Part shown: piece after piece, positions 26,230 to 34,943 of the stretch
Position numbering within the stretch: position 1 is the stretch's first letter
Layout: each line of letters starts with the position of its first letter
DNA from: Saccharopolyspora elongata
Lineage (GTDB): Bacteria; Actinomycetota; Actinomycetes; Mycobacteriales; Pseudonocardiaceae
Direction: 5' to 3'
Length of the DNA stretch: 38,174 nt
Assembly: GCF_004348985.1 (NCBI RefSeq)
Contig: NZ_SMKW01000088.1
Coordinates: 1-38,174 of the forward strand
Program-made: the position numbers and the translations under genes
Notes under the pieces: generated by a model
Databases searched by the model: none
What the model was told of the DNA's origin: nothing
Seen by the model: the letters and a program-made list of their open reading frames with translations, nothing else

Positions 26230-26886
26230 CTAGTCCGCTTCCGGCGCGAAGGCCTGCAGGAAGGTGCGGACGGCGGCCGCCGCCACGGTCCGGAGCTCGT
26301 CGTCAGGCACCTGGCGGGTGCCCAGGCGGGCCCGCGCTTCCATCGGGCCGGTCAGCAGCGCCGCGAACTGCTCGGCGGCCTCGGCCGGGTCGCACGCGCG
26401 CAGGCGGCCCGCCAGCGCGAGCCGGGCGAGCCGGTCGGCGAGCGCTTCGGTGACGCGGTCCGACGCGCGGCCCCGGACTATGTCGATCAGGTCGGGGAAC
26501 CTGCCCAGCTCGGCGTAGAGCAACCGGCGCAGCGCCCAGGAGCGGTCGTCGCAGTGGCACTGGAGCAGGCGGAAGCCGACCTCTTCCAGCATCGGCCGCA
26601 GGTCGCCCTCGCTGCGCAGCTGGTCGACGACCTCCATGTTCCGCGCGAGGGCCCGGTCCGCGTCGGCGGCGATCGCCTGCCGGAACAGGTTCTCCTTGTC
26701 GCCGAAGTGGTTGTAGACGGTGGGCTTGGCGACGCCGGCCTCCGCCGCGATCGCGTCCACCCCGGCCTGGGCGTATCCCTCGCGGGCGAAAACCCGCATT
26801 GCCGCGTCCAGGATCGCCTGGCGCTTGTCGATGCGACCGCGTGAGGCGCTGCGTCCCGACGCCGCCGTTGTGCCCGCTCCGCTCAC
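26230..26886 (-). CDS. TetR family regulator at the end of the ABC import operon
   Basis: 218 residues. Helix-turn-helix: RQAILDAAMRVFAREGYAQA, VDAIAAEAGVAKPTVYNHFG, DKENLFRQAI. The C-terminal part (RRLLYAELGRFPDLIDIVRG, AAEQFAALLTGPMEARARLG) is of the AefR-like TetR_C type. GTG at 26886 overlaps the stop of the double ATPase gene by 4 bases, so it is the last gene of the Zur-box-headed importer operon. That position suggests feedback on the metallophore system, perhaps by sensing the imported compound; no target site is recognised. Confidence 0.88.
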   Translation of the reverse strand: MSGAGTTAASGRSASRGRIDKRQAILDAAMRVFAREGYAQAGVDAIAAEAGVAKPTVYNHFGDKENLFRQAIAADADRALARNMEVVDQLRSEGDLRPMLEEVGFRLLQCHCDDRSWALRRLLYAELGRFPDLIDIVRGRASDRVTEALADRLARLALAGRLRACDPAEAAEQFAALLTGPMEARARLGTRQVPDDELRTVAAAAVRTFLQAFAPEAD

Positions 26887-28490
26887 ACCGACATGCTACC
26901 CCTCGCTGAACTCGCGGGTTCATTCGAATGGACCCCGCCCAGCGGCGCCCGGCTCTGCATCGCAGCGTCGAGGAGTTCCCTCGTGGCCGCGTGCTTCGGG
27001 GCCGCGAGGACCGCCTCGGTCTCGCCCTGCTCCGCGATCTCCCCCTCGTGCATGATCAGGAGCCGGTCGGCGAGGCTCGTCGCCACCGCCAGGTCGTGGG
27101 TGATCACCACCAGCGCCGTGCCCGTGTCCCGGTGCACCCCGTTGAGCAGGCCGAGCAGCTCGGCCTGGGTCAGCGCGTCGAGACCCGAGGTGATCTCGTC
27201 GCAGATCAGCAGCTCCGGCCCGCTGAGCAGGGCGCGGACCAGGGCCGCGCGCTGGAGTTCGCCGCCCGACAGGGAACGCGGCAGCCGCGCCGCGCCGGAC
27301 TCCGCCACGCCGAGGCGGGCGAGGCCCTCGATCGCCTCGGCGCGCGCCGCCGAACTCGTTGCGCCGCGCAGCCTTTCGGCGGTCCGGGCGACCTGGTCGA
27401 GGACCGGGACGAACTCGTTGAACGACGCCCGCGCGTCCTGGAACACGTACTGGATCCGGGCGAGCTGGTCCCGGGTGCGCCTGCGCAGCCGCGGCGACAG
27501 CAGGTCTTCGTCCAAGCGGATCTCGCCGAGGCGGTGCGGGTGCAGGCCCGCGATGCAGCGCGCGAGCGTGGTCTTGCCGCTGCCCGAGCGCCCCACCACC
27601 GCCAGCTTGTCGCCCGCGCGGATGTCCAGCGTCACCTCGCGCAGCGTGTCCACTCGGCCGTGTCCCGCCGTCACCGCGCTCACGGTCACCAGCGGTCGCC
27701 CTCCTCCGGTACAGCCGGGCTCGGCGGTGCGCCCGGGTTGCGCGGCGATCAGGCGCTTCGTGTAATCGTGCCGGGGAGAACCGAGGACCTCCCGGCGCGA
27801 GCCGGATTCGACGATGCCGCCACCGTTCATGACCAGCACCCGGTGCGCCAGCTCGCGCACCAGGTCCAGGTCGTGGGTCAGCAGCAGGACCGCGATGCCC
27901 TGCGCCGCAACGGCTCTCAACTCCCCGACCAGCCGGGCGCGGGTCACCGCGTCCTGGCCGGTGGTCGGTTCGTCGGCGACCACGACGCGCGGGCGGCCGA
28001 CGAGCTCGTGCGCCAGCACGACGCGTTGCTGCTGCCCGCCGGAAAGCTGGTGCGGGTATCGCCGCAGCAGCTCATCTCCGTCCGGCAGCTGCGCCTGGCG
28101 GAGAGCTTCGAGCACCCGCGCCCGCACCAGCCGCCTGCGCTCCGCGCGGGTGCCGGCGCGGACGTGCAGGCGCGCGATCTCGTGCAGCACCGAACCGATG
28201 CGGCGAACCGGATTCAGCGCCGCCGACGGATGCTGCGGGATGTAGCCGACGAGGCCGGGTTCCGGCGGGCGGTCGGCATCCACCGCGACACCGGCGACTT
28301 CCACCGAGCCCGTGACGCTCGCCCCGGCGGGCCGTTCGCCGAGCAGCGCCAGGGCCGTGGTGGTCTTCCCGCTGCCGGACTCGCCGACCAGCGCGGTCAC
28401 CTCGCCCGCCGCCAGGGCGAACGACACCCCGGAGACGATCTCGCGGCCGCCGGCGGCGACGGTGAGGTTGCGGACTTCCACGACGGTCAA
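26883..28490 (-). CDS. Fused double ATPase of peptide/nickel-type ABC importer (DppDF-like)
   Basis: 535 residues with two full ABC domains: Walker A GESGSGKTTT, signature LSGGQQQRVV, Walker B VVVADEPTTGQD in the first; GRSGSGKTTL, LSGGELQRAALV and LLICDEITSGLD (Ile in place of the usual Pro) in the second. This is the DppD-DppF arrangement fused in one chain, as in YejF and GsiA. TTG at 28490 is chosen because it overlaps the permease stop by 4 bases (TTGA) with GGAGG just upstream; a GTG three codons later is the alternative. It drives uptake with the two permeases and the binding lipoprotein of the same operon. Confidence 0.92.
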   Translation of the reverse strand: MTVVEVRNLTVAAGGREIVSGVSFALAAGEVTALVGESGSGKTTTALALLGERPAGASVTGSVEVAGVAVDADRPPEPGLVGYIPQHPSAALNPVRRIGSVLHEIARLHVRAGTRAERRRLVRARVLEALRQAQLPDGDELLRRYPHQLSGGQQQRVVLAHELVGRPRVVVADEPTTGQDAVTRARLVGELRAVAAQGIAVLLLTHDLDLVRELAHRVLVMNGGGIVESGSRREVLGSPRHDYTKRLIAAQPGRTAEPGCTGGGRPLVTVSAVTAGHGRVDTLREVTLDIRAGDKLAVVGRSGSGKTTLARCIAGLHPHRLGEIRLDEDLLSPRLRRRTRDQLARIQYVFQDARASFNEFVPVLDQVARTAERLRGATSSAARAEAIEGLARLGVAESGAARLPRSLSGGELQRAALVRALLSGPELLICDEITSGLDALTQAELLGLLNGVHRDTGTALVVITHDLAVATSLADRLLIMHEGEIAEQGETEAVLAAPKHAATRELLDAAMQSRAPLGGVHSNEPASSARGSMSV

Positions 28491-29281
28491 CGTGCCTCCA
28501 GAGCGGTCGGACGAGCGCGCAGCCACCGGTCGAACGCCAGGTTCACGCCCACCGACAGCAGCACGATCAGCAGTGCGGGCAGCGCCACCGCCCACGGCTG
28601 GATGAACAGGCCGGTCCGGTTGCGGTCGACCATCGCCGCCCAGTCGCTGGCGCCCGGCGAGATCCCGACGCCCAGGAAGCTCGCCGACGCGACCAGGTAG
28701 ATCGCCCCGGTGAAGCGGGTGCCCAGGTCCGCGGCGAGCGTCCGGCGCATCGCACGGGCCACGTAGCCGACGCCGATGCGCAGCCGGCTCTCGCCCTGCA
28801 GGCGCATCGCCTCCACCGCGGGCCCGCTGGCCAGCGAAAGCGCCGACGCGCGGCTGATCCGCACCACGTCCGGCAGGTTGATCAGCGCGACGATCCCGAT
28901 CAGCACCCATGGGGCGTCGGGGGCGATCGAGGCGAGCAGCAACAGCATCAGCATCGACGGGATCGCCAGCACCAGGTCCAGCGGCCGCATCAGCGCCTCG
29001 TCGAGCAGGCGGCTCTTCGTCATGCCCGCCGCCAGTCCCAGCGGGACCGCCAGCAGGTAGGTGCAGGCCGTCGCGGTCGCGGCGGTCAGCACCAGCGACC
29101 GGCCGCCCAGCAGCACCTCGTTCCACACGTCCCGGCCGAGGAAGTCGGTCCCGAACCAATGACCGCCGCCGAGCGCGAAGGCCACGTCCTTGGCCGTGTC
29201 GCCGGTGGCGAACAGCGGCCCGAACAAAGCCAGCAGGACCGGCACGCCCACCAGCGCGGCGGGCAGCAAGTACTTGTTCAC
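28487..29281 (-). CDS. Peptide/nickel-type ABC importer permease (DppC/NikC-like)
   Basis: 264 residues, about six membrane helices (YLLPAALVGVPVLLALFGPL first). The DppC landmark HWFGTDFLGRDVWNEVLLGG is present near residue 42, and the EAA loop is RISRASALSLASGPAVEAMR. GTG at 29281 has GGAGG 7 nt upstream and overlaps the stop of the DppB-like gene by 4 bases. Partner of the permease at 29278-30219. Confidence 0.9.
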   Translation of the reverse strand: MNKYLLPAALVGVPVLLALFGPLFATGDTAKDVAFALGGGHWFGTDFLGRDVWNEVLLGGRSLVLTAATATACTYLLAVPLGLAAGMTKSRLLDEALMRPLDLVLAIPSMLMLLLLASIAPDAPWVLIGIVALINLPDVVRISRASALSLASGPAVEAMRLQGESRLRIGVGYVARAMRRTLAADLGTRFTGAIYLVASASFLGVGISPGASDWAAMVDRNRTGLFIQPWAVALPALLIVLLSVGVNLAFDRWLRARPTALEAR

Positions 29282-30219
29282 CGGCCCACCTCCGAGGCCG
29301 GCGCCAGGCCACGGGCCGCGATGTCCGCCGCCAGGTTGACCAGCACCGTGGTGCCGGCGAGCACCACCGCCAGACCCTGGATCACCGGCAGGTCCCGCGC
29401 CGAGACCGCCTCGACCAGCGTCGTGCCCAGGCCGGGGACGACGAAGATCGCCTCGATCACGATCACGCCGCCGATCAGCCAGTCCGCGGTCCGGGCCAGC
29501 TGCTGCACCGCGGGAGCGATGGCGTTGGGCAGCGCGTGCGCGAAGCGGGCGCGGGCCGGCGAGATCCCGAGCCTGCGGACGTGGCGGACGTACTCGGCCC
29601 GCTGCGCGTCGATCATGCCCGCGCGCACCAGCCTGCTCAGCGAGCAGATCGGGCGCAGCAGCAGCACGAAGACCGGCAGGACCAGCACCGCCGGATCGCC
29701 CAGCAGAGAACCGGATCCGACCGCGGTGGGCGGGAACCAGCCCAGTTGCACCGCGAACACGGTCACCACCAGCACGCCCATCGCGAACTCCGGCGCCGAG
29801 TACAGGCCGAGCGTGCCGCTGGTGACGACCCGGTCCATCCAGCCGCCTTCGCGGTGCGCGGCGAGCATGCCCAGCGCCACCGACAGCGGCACGAGCAGCA
29901 CGAGGGTCAGTCCGGCCAGCAGCAGCGTCGGCCCCAGCGCCGCGCCGATGATGTCGGCCACCGCCCGCGGTCCGACCAGCGACTGGCCGAAATCGCCGTG
30001 CAGCGCGCCGAGCAGCCACCCGCCGAGGCGCTGCCACGCGGGCTCGTTCAGGCCGAGCTGTTCGCGCAGCAGCGCGATGATCGCCGGGTCCGGGTCGTCC
30101 CCAGCGATCGTGACGGCCGCATCGCCCGGCAGGGCCTCTGTCAGGAAGAACACCGCGGCCATCACCAGGACGACCTGCACCACGCCGAGCAGCACCCGCC
30201 GGAGGACGTAGCGGATCAC
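29278..30219 (-). CDS. Peptide/nickel-type ABC importer permease (DppB/NikB-like)
   Basis: 313 residues, about six membrane helices. It begins with the family pattern IRYVLRRVLLGVVQVVLVMA and FFLTEALPGD, has LREQLGLNEPAWQRLGGWLL and HGDFGQSLVGPRAVADIIG, and the coupling loop RLVRAGMIDAQRAEYVRHVR. GTG at 30219 overlaps the binding-protein stop by 4 bases. It forms the channel with the DppC-like subunit. Confidence 0.9.
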   Translation of the reverse strand: MIRYVLRRVLLGVVQVVLVMAAVFFLTEALPGDAAVTIAGDDPDPAIIALLREQLGLNEPAWQRLGGWLLGALHGDFGQSLVGPRAVADIIGAALGPTLLLAGLTLVLLVPLSVALGMLAAHREGGWMDRVVTSGTLGLYSAPEFAMGVLVVTVFAVQLGWFPPTAVGSGSLLGDPAVLVLPVFVLLLRPICSLSRLVRAGMIDAQRAEYVRHVRRLGISPARARFAHALPNAIAPAVQQLARTADWLIGGVIVIEAIFVVPGLGTTLVEAVSARDLPVIQGLAVVLAGTTVLVNLAADIAARGLAPASEVGR

Positions 30220-31775
30220 GCCAGCCACACCTTGTCGTAGCGGGCCCACTCCAGCGTGTTGGCCGGGGCCCGGTCGTCGATGCCGCCCACGTTCGGCGCC
30301 GACGCGACGATCCAGTCCGACACGCCCCACCAGAGGAAACCGCCCTCGCGGTGCAGCTGGTCCTGCATCTGGAAGTACAGCTGCTCGCGGCGGGCATCGT
30401 CCGCTGTGGACTGCGCCTCGTGGTAGAGCGCGTCGAAGTCCGGGCGCTGCCACTTGGTGTTGTTGGTCGTCGAGGTCGTCAGCAGGCGCTGCGAGATGTG
30501 CGATTCGAGCGGCATCGCGCCGGACCGGTAGCTGGCGAGCACCCCGTTCTTGGCGATGTCGGACCAGTAGGTGTCCTTGTTGCCCAGCCGGACGTTGAGG
30601 TTCAGCCCGGCCTGCCTGGCCTGGTCGGCGATGGCCAGCGCCGCCTCCTTCAGCCCGGTCGAGGCGTCGGAGGTGTCGAAGTCGATCGCGAGGCCTTCCG
30701 CGCCGGCCTGCTTGATCAGGGCGCGGGCCCGGTCGAGGTCCTGGGCGCGCTGCGGCAGCGCGTCGGCGTAGTAGCGGTAGCCCTTGCCGTAGAGGTCGTT
30801 GCCGAGCTGCCCGGAGCCCTGCAGCACCGACCTGACCAGCTCGTCCCGGTTCACCAGGTGGAACATCGCCTGGCGCAGCTCGGGCCGGTCGAACGGCGGC
30901 CGGTCGGTCTTCAGGACCAGCCCGTGGAAGTTGCTCAGCGGCAGCCGGTGCACCTGCACCCGGCCGGCGTTCTCGTGCGTGCGGGCGCTGGTCGGCGTCA
31001 GGTCGTGGGCGTACTCGACCTGCCCGCCCAGCAGTGCGTTGACCCGCGCCGCCTCGTCGTTGGTCACGACGATCTCCAGCTCGTCCAGGTGCGGCGCACC
31101 GTCCCAGTAGTCGGGGTTGCGGGCCGCGACGAAGTTGCGGCCGGGCTGGAAGGAGACGAAGCGGAACGGTCCGGAACCCACCGGCCGGTCGAAGTCCCGC
31201 GTGCCCTCCGGGACGATGTAGGCGCCCAGCGTGGCGAGCGCGTTGGGGAACTCCGCGTAGGGCCGCTTGAGGCGGAACTCGACGGTGCGGTCGTCGAGCT
31301 CGCGGCTGCCGGGCAGGTCGATCACCTGCAGGCTGGCCTTGGCCCGGCGGCTGCTGCCCGGCTCCACGATCCGCGCGAAGCTGGCCAGCACGTCGGCCGG
31401 GCGCACCGGTCGACCGTCGTGGAAGGCCGCCCGCCGCAAGGTGATCCGCCAGGTGAGCAGGTCCTGGCTGGGCTCCCAGCGCTCCGCCAGCCGGGGCTGC
31501 GGGGACATGTCCGAGCCGTAGTCGGCGAGCTTGTCGAACAGCGCCTTGGCGCGGGCGATCTCGATGTAGAGGTCCGTTTCGTGCGGGTCGAGCACCTCGG
31601 CCGCGCCGCCGCCGGAGAACGCCGCGCGTAACCGCCCGCCGGGGCGGGGCGGCCCGACCGCGGTGGCACCGGTCCCACCGGCGCAGCCGGACAGCGCCGC
31701 GGCGGCACCCGCCGCCGTCAGGCCCAGGAAACCGCGCCGGCTCAGCCCGCGAACGAGCCTGGATTCGTGTTGCAT
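30216..31775 (-). CDS. Peptide/nickel-type ABC binding lipoprotein (SBP_bac_5)
   Basis: 519 residues. The N-terminus has SRRGFLGLTAAGAAAALSGC: a twin-arginine-like motif and a lipobox with cysteine, so it is probably a Tat-exported lipoprotein. The family-5 body shows LFDKLADYGSDMSPQPRLAE, WEPSQDLLTWRITLRRAAFH, DGRPVRPADVLASFARIV and VGSGPFRFVSFQPGRN. Family members bind peptides, nickel chelates or opine-type metallophores (NikA, CntA). It is the first gene of the importer operon and has a Zur-like box 50 bp upstream, so uptake of a zinc chelate is the best hypothesis. Confidence 0.92.
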   Translation of the reverse strand: MQHESRLVRGLSRRGFLGLTAAGAAAALSGCAGGTGATAVGPPRPGGRLRAAFSGGGAAEVLDPHETDLYIEIARAKALFDKLADYGSDMSPQPRLAERWEPSQDLLTWRITLRRAAFHDGRPVRPADVLASFARIVEPGSSRRAKASLQVIDLPGSRELDDRTVEFRLKRPYAEFPNALATLGAYIVPEGTRDFDRPVGSGPFRFVSFQPGRNFVAARNPDYWDGAPHLDELEIVVTNDEAARVNALLGGQVEYAHDLTPTSARTHENAGRVQVHRLPLSNFHGLVLKTDRPPFDRPELRQAMFHLVNRDELVRSVLQGSGQLGNDLYGKGYRYYADALPQRAQDLDRARALIKQAGAEGLAIDFDTSDASTGLKEAALAIADQARQAGLNLNVRLGNKDTYWSDIAKNGVLASYRSGAMPLESHISQRLLTTSTTNNTKWQRPDFDALYHEAQSTADDARREQLYFQMQDQLHREGGFLWWGVSDWIVASAPNVGGIDDRAPANTLEWARYDKVWLA

Positions 31776-31824
31776 GCTGGGGTTTTCTCCATTCGAAGGC
31801 GTCCCGAACCAAGACTATCGACAA

Positions 31825-31839
31825 CGATAATGATTTTCA
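31825..31839. promoter_or_regulatory. Zur-like box at the importer operon promoter
   Basis: CGATAATGATTTTCA differs at one defined position from the actinomycete Zur pattern TGAnAATGATTTTCA, as I remember it from Streptomyces work. It lies in the 98-bp gap between the methyltransferase stop and the binding-protein start at 31775. It is unlike the DtxR/IdeR iron box (TTAGGTTAGSCTAACCTAA). A second, weaker copy heads the synthesis operon at 38086-38100. Confidence 0.7.
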
Positions 31840-31873
31840 TCTACTTCGCCAAGGGGCGGCCGCGAGGCGCGCC

Positions 31874-32671
31874 TCACTCGTTGCGGCGCAGCACCACGTG
31901 CAGCCGGTCGCCGCTGAGCCGGGTGGACAGCGCCGCATCGCGCCGCCACGGCGTCTCGGCACGCGGCCCGGGCTCGTCGAACAGCGCGACGACCGAAAAC
32001 CCGTGCCGCGCCGCGAAATACCGGATTTCCTGCGGGAACAGCAGCCGCCATGCCGAGCGCTGGATCAGCGGCTCGGCGCGGCCCGGCCAGTCCCAGTGCC
32101 GTTCCCGGCGCAGGAGCTGCTCCGCGTGGTCGATCCACAGCCGCGTGCGCGACCGGTACTCCACCCGTTCCCAGGCAACCACCTGCTCCCGCACCCCGTC
32201 GAGCAGCTCGGTGTTGCCCAGGAAGAACGCGCCGTTGCGCATCTCGGCGATCAGCAGGCCGCCCGGCCGCAGGTGTTCGTGGCAGCGCCGCAGGAAGGCG
32301 TCGACGTCGTCGTTGCCGTGGCAGTACAGGAAAGCGCTGTCCAGGCAGGTGATGACGTCGAATTCCGCCGGCAGGGGCCCGAACGACCGCATGTCGGCGA
32401 CCACGAAGTCCGCCTCCGGGCAGTGCTCCTGCGCGTGCGACACCATCTGCGGCGAGCAGTCCAGGCCCGTGACGCGGTAGCCGAGCGCGGTCCAGCAGCG
32501 GGCGTCGCGGCCGGTGCCGCAGCCCACGTCCAGCAGCCGCCGACCCGATCCGAAGCGGTGCACCAGGTCGTCGACGAAGCGGGCCGCGAGGTGCTCGGGA
32601 TCCGGGAACCGCTGCTCGTAGATGGCCGGGTTGTCGGTCAGGAAGTTGGCGCTGACGATGTTGGGGCGCAC
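31874..32671 (-). CDS. SAM-dependent methyltransferase of the metallophore-like operon
   Basis: 265 residues. Motif I is RLLDVGCGTGRDARCWTALG, followed by GYRVTGLDCSPQMV, motif II EFDVITCLDSAFLYCHGNDD and HLRPGGLLIAEMRNG. The N-terminus ANFLTDNPAIYEQRFPDPEH contacts the substrate side in this class. GTG at 32671 has GGGAG at 7 nt spacing; the start overlaps the MFS gene end by 34 bp, so it belongs to the same transcript. It probably N- or O-methylates the operon's product or a precursor; target unknown. Confidence 0.87.
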   Translation of the reverse strand: MRPNIVSANFLTDNPAIYEQRFPDPEHLAARFVDDLVHRFGSGRRLLDVGCGTGRDARCWTALGYRVTGLDCSPQMVSHAQEHCPEADFVVADMRSFGPLPAEFDVITCLDSAFLYCHGNDDVDAFLRRCHEHLRPGGLLIAEMRNGAFFLGNTELLDGVREQVVAWERVEYRSRTRLWIDHAEQLLRRERHWDWPGRAEPLIQRSAWRLLFPQEIRYFAARHGFSVVALFDEPGPRAETPWRRDAALSTRLSGDRLHVVLRRNE

Positions 32672-33927
32672 TGCGAATCTCCCGTTCTCTGGTCCGGTCC
32701 GATGCCGCCGCGGCGATCCAGCACGAGCACCGCGAGCGCCGAACACCCTCCGATGAGGACGCACAGCGCCGAGGGCAGCCACGACCACTCGTCACCGGAG
32801 AGGTCGGTCAGCCAGCCGATCAGCGCGTTGCCCGCGGCCGCCGCGACACCGGAAATCAGGTAGAAGACGCCGAAGTAGGTACCGGCGAGCTCGCGCCCGC
32901 CGAACGACGGGATCAGCTCGTAGACGAACGGCTGCGCGAGCATCACGCCGACCGCCAGGAACAACGCCGTGATCAGCACCGGCGCCAGCCGGGCGAACGT
33001 GTCCCCCGCGCCCGCCGGAGGCGTCGCCGGGACCGCGGCCGCGGCGATCGCGGTGGCGACGAAGCCCGCGCCCATCAGCCCCAGCCCGATCCCGATGGCC
33101 CGGCCGCGGCTCCACCGGCGCTGGGCCAGCTCGGTGATCCGCACCTGCAACGCCAGCGTCGCAGCCGTGGAGACCAGGAAGATCACCGCCACGGCGGCCG
33201 CGGACCCGGTGAGCCGCTCGGCCTGCATCGGCAGCACCAGGTAGAGCTGGTTCTGCAGCGCGAACATCCCGGTCAGCGCCCCGGTGAAGGCCAGGAACCG
33301 GCGATCGGTCAACACGCCCCGCCAGTCCGCCAGCACCGACGTCGCGGGCCGCTCCACGCGGCGGACCGGCAGGACCGCCACCTGCGCGACAGTCAGCAGC
33401 GCGAAGACCACCGCGGCGGCCACCGCGGACAGCCGGAAGCCGACCACCATCAGCACGCTTCCCAGCAACGGCCCCAGCAAGGCCCCGGCGTTGGCGAAGA
33501 TGTTGAACAGCGAGAAGGCCTCGGCGCCCCGGTCGCCCGCCTCCCGCGAGAGGTAGGCACGCACGGCCGGGTTGAATAACGCTCCGGCCAGCCCGCTGAG
33601 CACAGATGCCAGCAGCAGCACCGAGAACGACGTGCCGAGGGCGAACAGGCCGAAGCCCACCGCGCGCAGCGCGCATCCGGCGACGATGACGCCCCGCGCG
33701 CCCAGCCGGTCCGCCGCCGAACCGCCCAGCAGGAACAGGCCCTGCTGGCTGAGGTTGCGCACGCCGAGGACGACCCCGACCAGCACCGCCGACATGCCCA
33801 GGTCGTGGGCGAGGTATCCCGCCAGGTACGGGACCAGCAGGTAGAAACCGGCGTTGACGCCGAGCTGGTTGACCAGCAGCACCTGCACGGCAGGCGGGAA
33901 ACCCCGGATCAGCCGCCACGTCTTCAT
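32638..33927 (-). CDS. MFS exporter of the metallophore-like operon
   Basis: 429 residues, about 12 membrane helices. It starts RGFPPAVQVLLVNQLGVNAG and has YLAHDLGMSAVLVGVVLGVR with motif A-like GGSAADRLGARGVIVAG, as in DHA1/MdtH-like efflux proteins. ATG at 33927 overlaps the epimerase stop by 4 bases. Position inside the synthesis operon, with a separate importer operon next door, makes export of the operon's own product its likely job. The relatives include SbnD-type and vibrioferrin-type siderophore exporters, but no substrate can be read. Confidence 0.88.
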   Translation of the reverse strand: MKTWRLIRGFPPAVQVLLVNQLGVNAGFYLLVPYLAGYLAHDLGMSAVLVGVVLGVRNLSQQGLFLLGGSAADRLGARGVIVAGCALRAVGFGLFALGTSFSVLLLASVLSGLAGALFNPAVRAYLSREAGDRGAEAFSLFNIFANAGALLGPLLGSVLMVVGFRLSAVAAAVVFALLTVAQVAVLPVRRVERPATSVLADWRGVLTDRRFLAFTGALTGMFALQNQLYLVLPMQAERLTGSAAAVAVIFLVSTAATLALQVRITELAQRRWSRGRAIGIGLGLMGAGFVATAIAAAAVPATPPAGAGDTFARLAPVLITALFLAVGVMLAQPFVYELIPSFGGRELAGTYFGVFYLISGVAAAAGNALIGWLTDLSGDEWSWLPSALCVLIGGCSALAVLVLDRRGGIGPDQRTGDSQCAPTSSAPTS

Positions 33928-34943
33928 AACGACACCACCGGGCGCACCCCCAATCCGCGATCGCCGGCGATCCGCAGCACCCCGTCGTCGCCGCCGATCC
34001 CGGTCCACGGGTCGTGCGCCAGCAGCAGGTGGCCGTCGAGATCGACCCAGCGGGCGAAGCCGGCGAGGTGCACGGCCGGGGCGATGCCGAGCGAACTCGA
34101 AACCAAGCACCCCAGCATCACGTCCACGCCGTTGCCGTGGGCGAGGCCGATGATCTCCCGAGCGGCCCGGATTCCGCCGCACTTCGGCAGTTTCACGTTG
34201 ACCCCGTGCACCCGCGGGCCCAGGGCCCGCACATCGGCCGCGGTGGCAGCGTCCTCATCGGCGATGACCGGCACCGGCGACCGGGCGGCCACCTCGGCGA
34301 GCAGGTCCGGCGTGCCCGGCTTGATCGGCTGCTCGACCGCGTCGACCCCGAACTCCGCGACCGCCTTGAGCAGCCGGACCGCCTGCTCCGGCTCCCACGC
34401 GCCGTTGGGGTCCAGCAGCAGGCGGGCGCCCGGCGCGGCCTCGCGAATCGCCGCCAGGCGCGCGAGTTCCTGCCGCTCGTCCCCCGCCCCGAGCTTCACC
34501 TTGAGCACCGTGAAGCCCCGGCCGGTGAGCTCGCGCGCCGTCCGCACGGCGCGCTCCACGGGCATGATGCCGATCGTGTAAGCCGTCGGGACGGGCTGCC
34601 AGTGCGCCGTGCCCAGCAGCTCGAAGACCGGCACGCCGCGGAGCGTCGCGACGAGGTCGTGCACGGCCGAATCCAATGCCGACGACACGCCGGGCGACGC
34701 GCTGAACACCGGGATCCGGCCAGGATCGCGCTCCCCCGCCAGCGCTTCCCGGGCGGCCGCCAGCTCCGTCTCGATGCGCTCGACCGTCAAGCCGTAGTAC
34801 GTGCTGGTGACGACCTCGCCGCGGCCGACGGCGCCGTCGTGCTCGATCTCCACCACGACCGCATCCCGCTCGGACATCACCGATCGCGAGATGCGGAACG
34901 GCTCGCGCAGCGCGAGGCCCCGCACCGCCCAGCTCAGCCTCAT
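33924..34943 (-). CDS. Dipeptide epimerase-type enolase superfamily enzyme
   Basis: 339 residues. The (beta/alpha)7-beta barrel shows the muconate-lactonising subgroup residues: acid/base lysines in VLKVKLG (Lys148/150) and NVKLPKCGG (Lys251/254), metal ligands Asp178 (LLLDPNGAW), Glu204 (VEQP) and Asp229 (IADED). VDLDG at 300-304 contains the DxD pair that, in L-Ala-D/L-Glu epimerase relatives, holds the free amino group of a dipeptide. The N-terminal cap includes LALREPFRISRSVMSERDAV. ATG at 34943 has GGAGG upstream and overlaps the PLP-enzyme stop by 4 bases. It would epimerise the product of the ATP-grasp ligase. A muconate cycloisomerase-like role is the alternative, less likely given the DxD. 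Confidence 0.88.
   Translation of the reverse strand: MRLSWAVRGLALREPFRISRSVMSERDAVVVEIEHDGAVGRGEVVTSTYYGLTVERIETELAAAREALAGERDPGRIPVFSASPGVSSALDSAVHDLVATLRGVPVFELLGTAHWQPVPTAYTIGIMPVERAVRTARELTGRGFTVLKVKLGAGDERQELARLAAIREAAPGARLLLDPNGAWEPEQAVRLLKAVAEFGVDAVEQPIKPGTPDLLAEVAARSPVPVIADEDAATAADVRALGPRVHGVNVKLPKCGGIRAAREIIGLAHGNGVDVMLGCLVSSSLGIAPAVHLAGFARWVDLDGHLLLAHDPWTGIGGDDGVLRIAGDRGLGVRPVVSL

Noticed and set aside
31825..31839. Iron (DtxR/IdeR) box reading of the promoter motif
   Set aside because: The motif lacks the TTAGG/CCTAA arms of DtxR-type boxes; it fits Fur-family (Zur) patterns much better.
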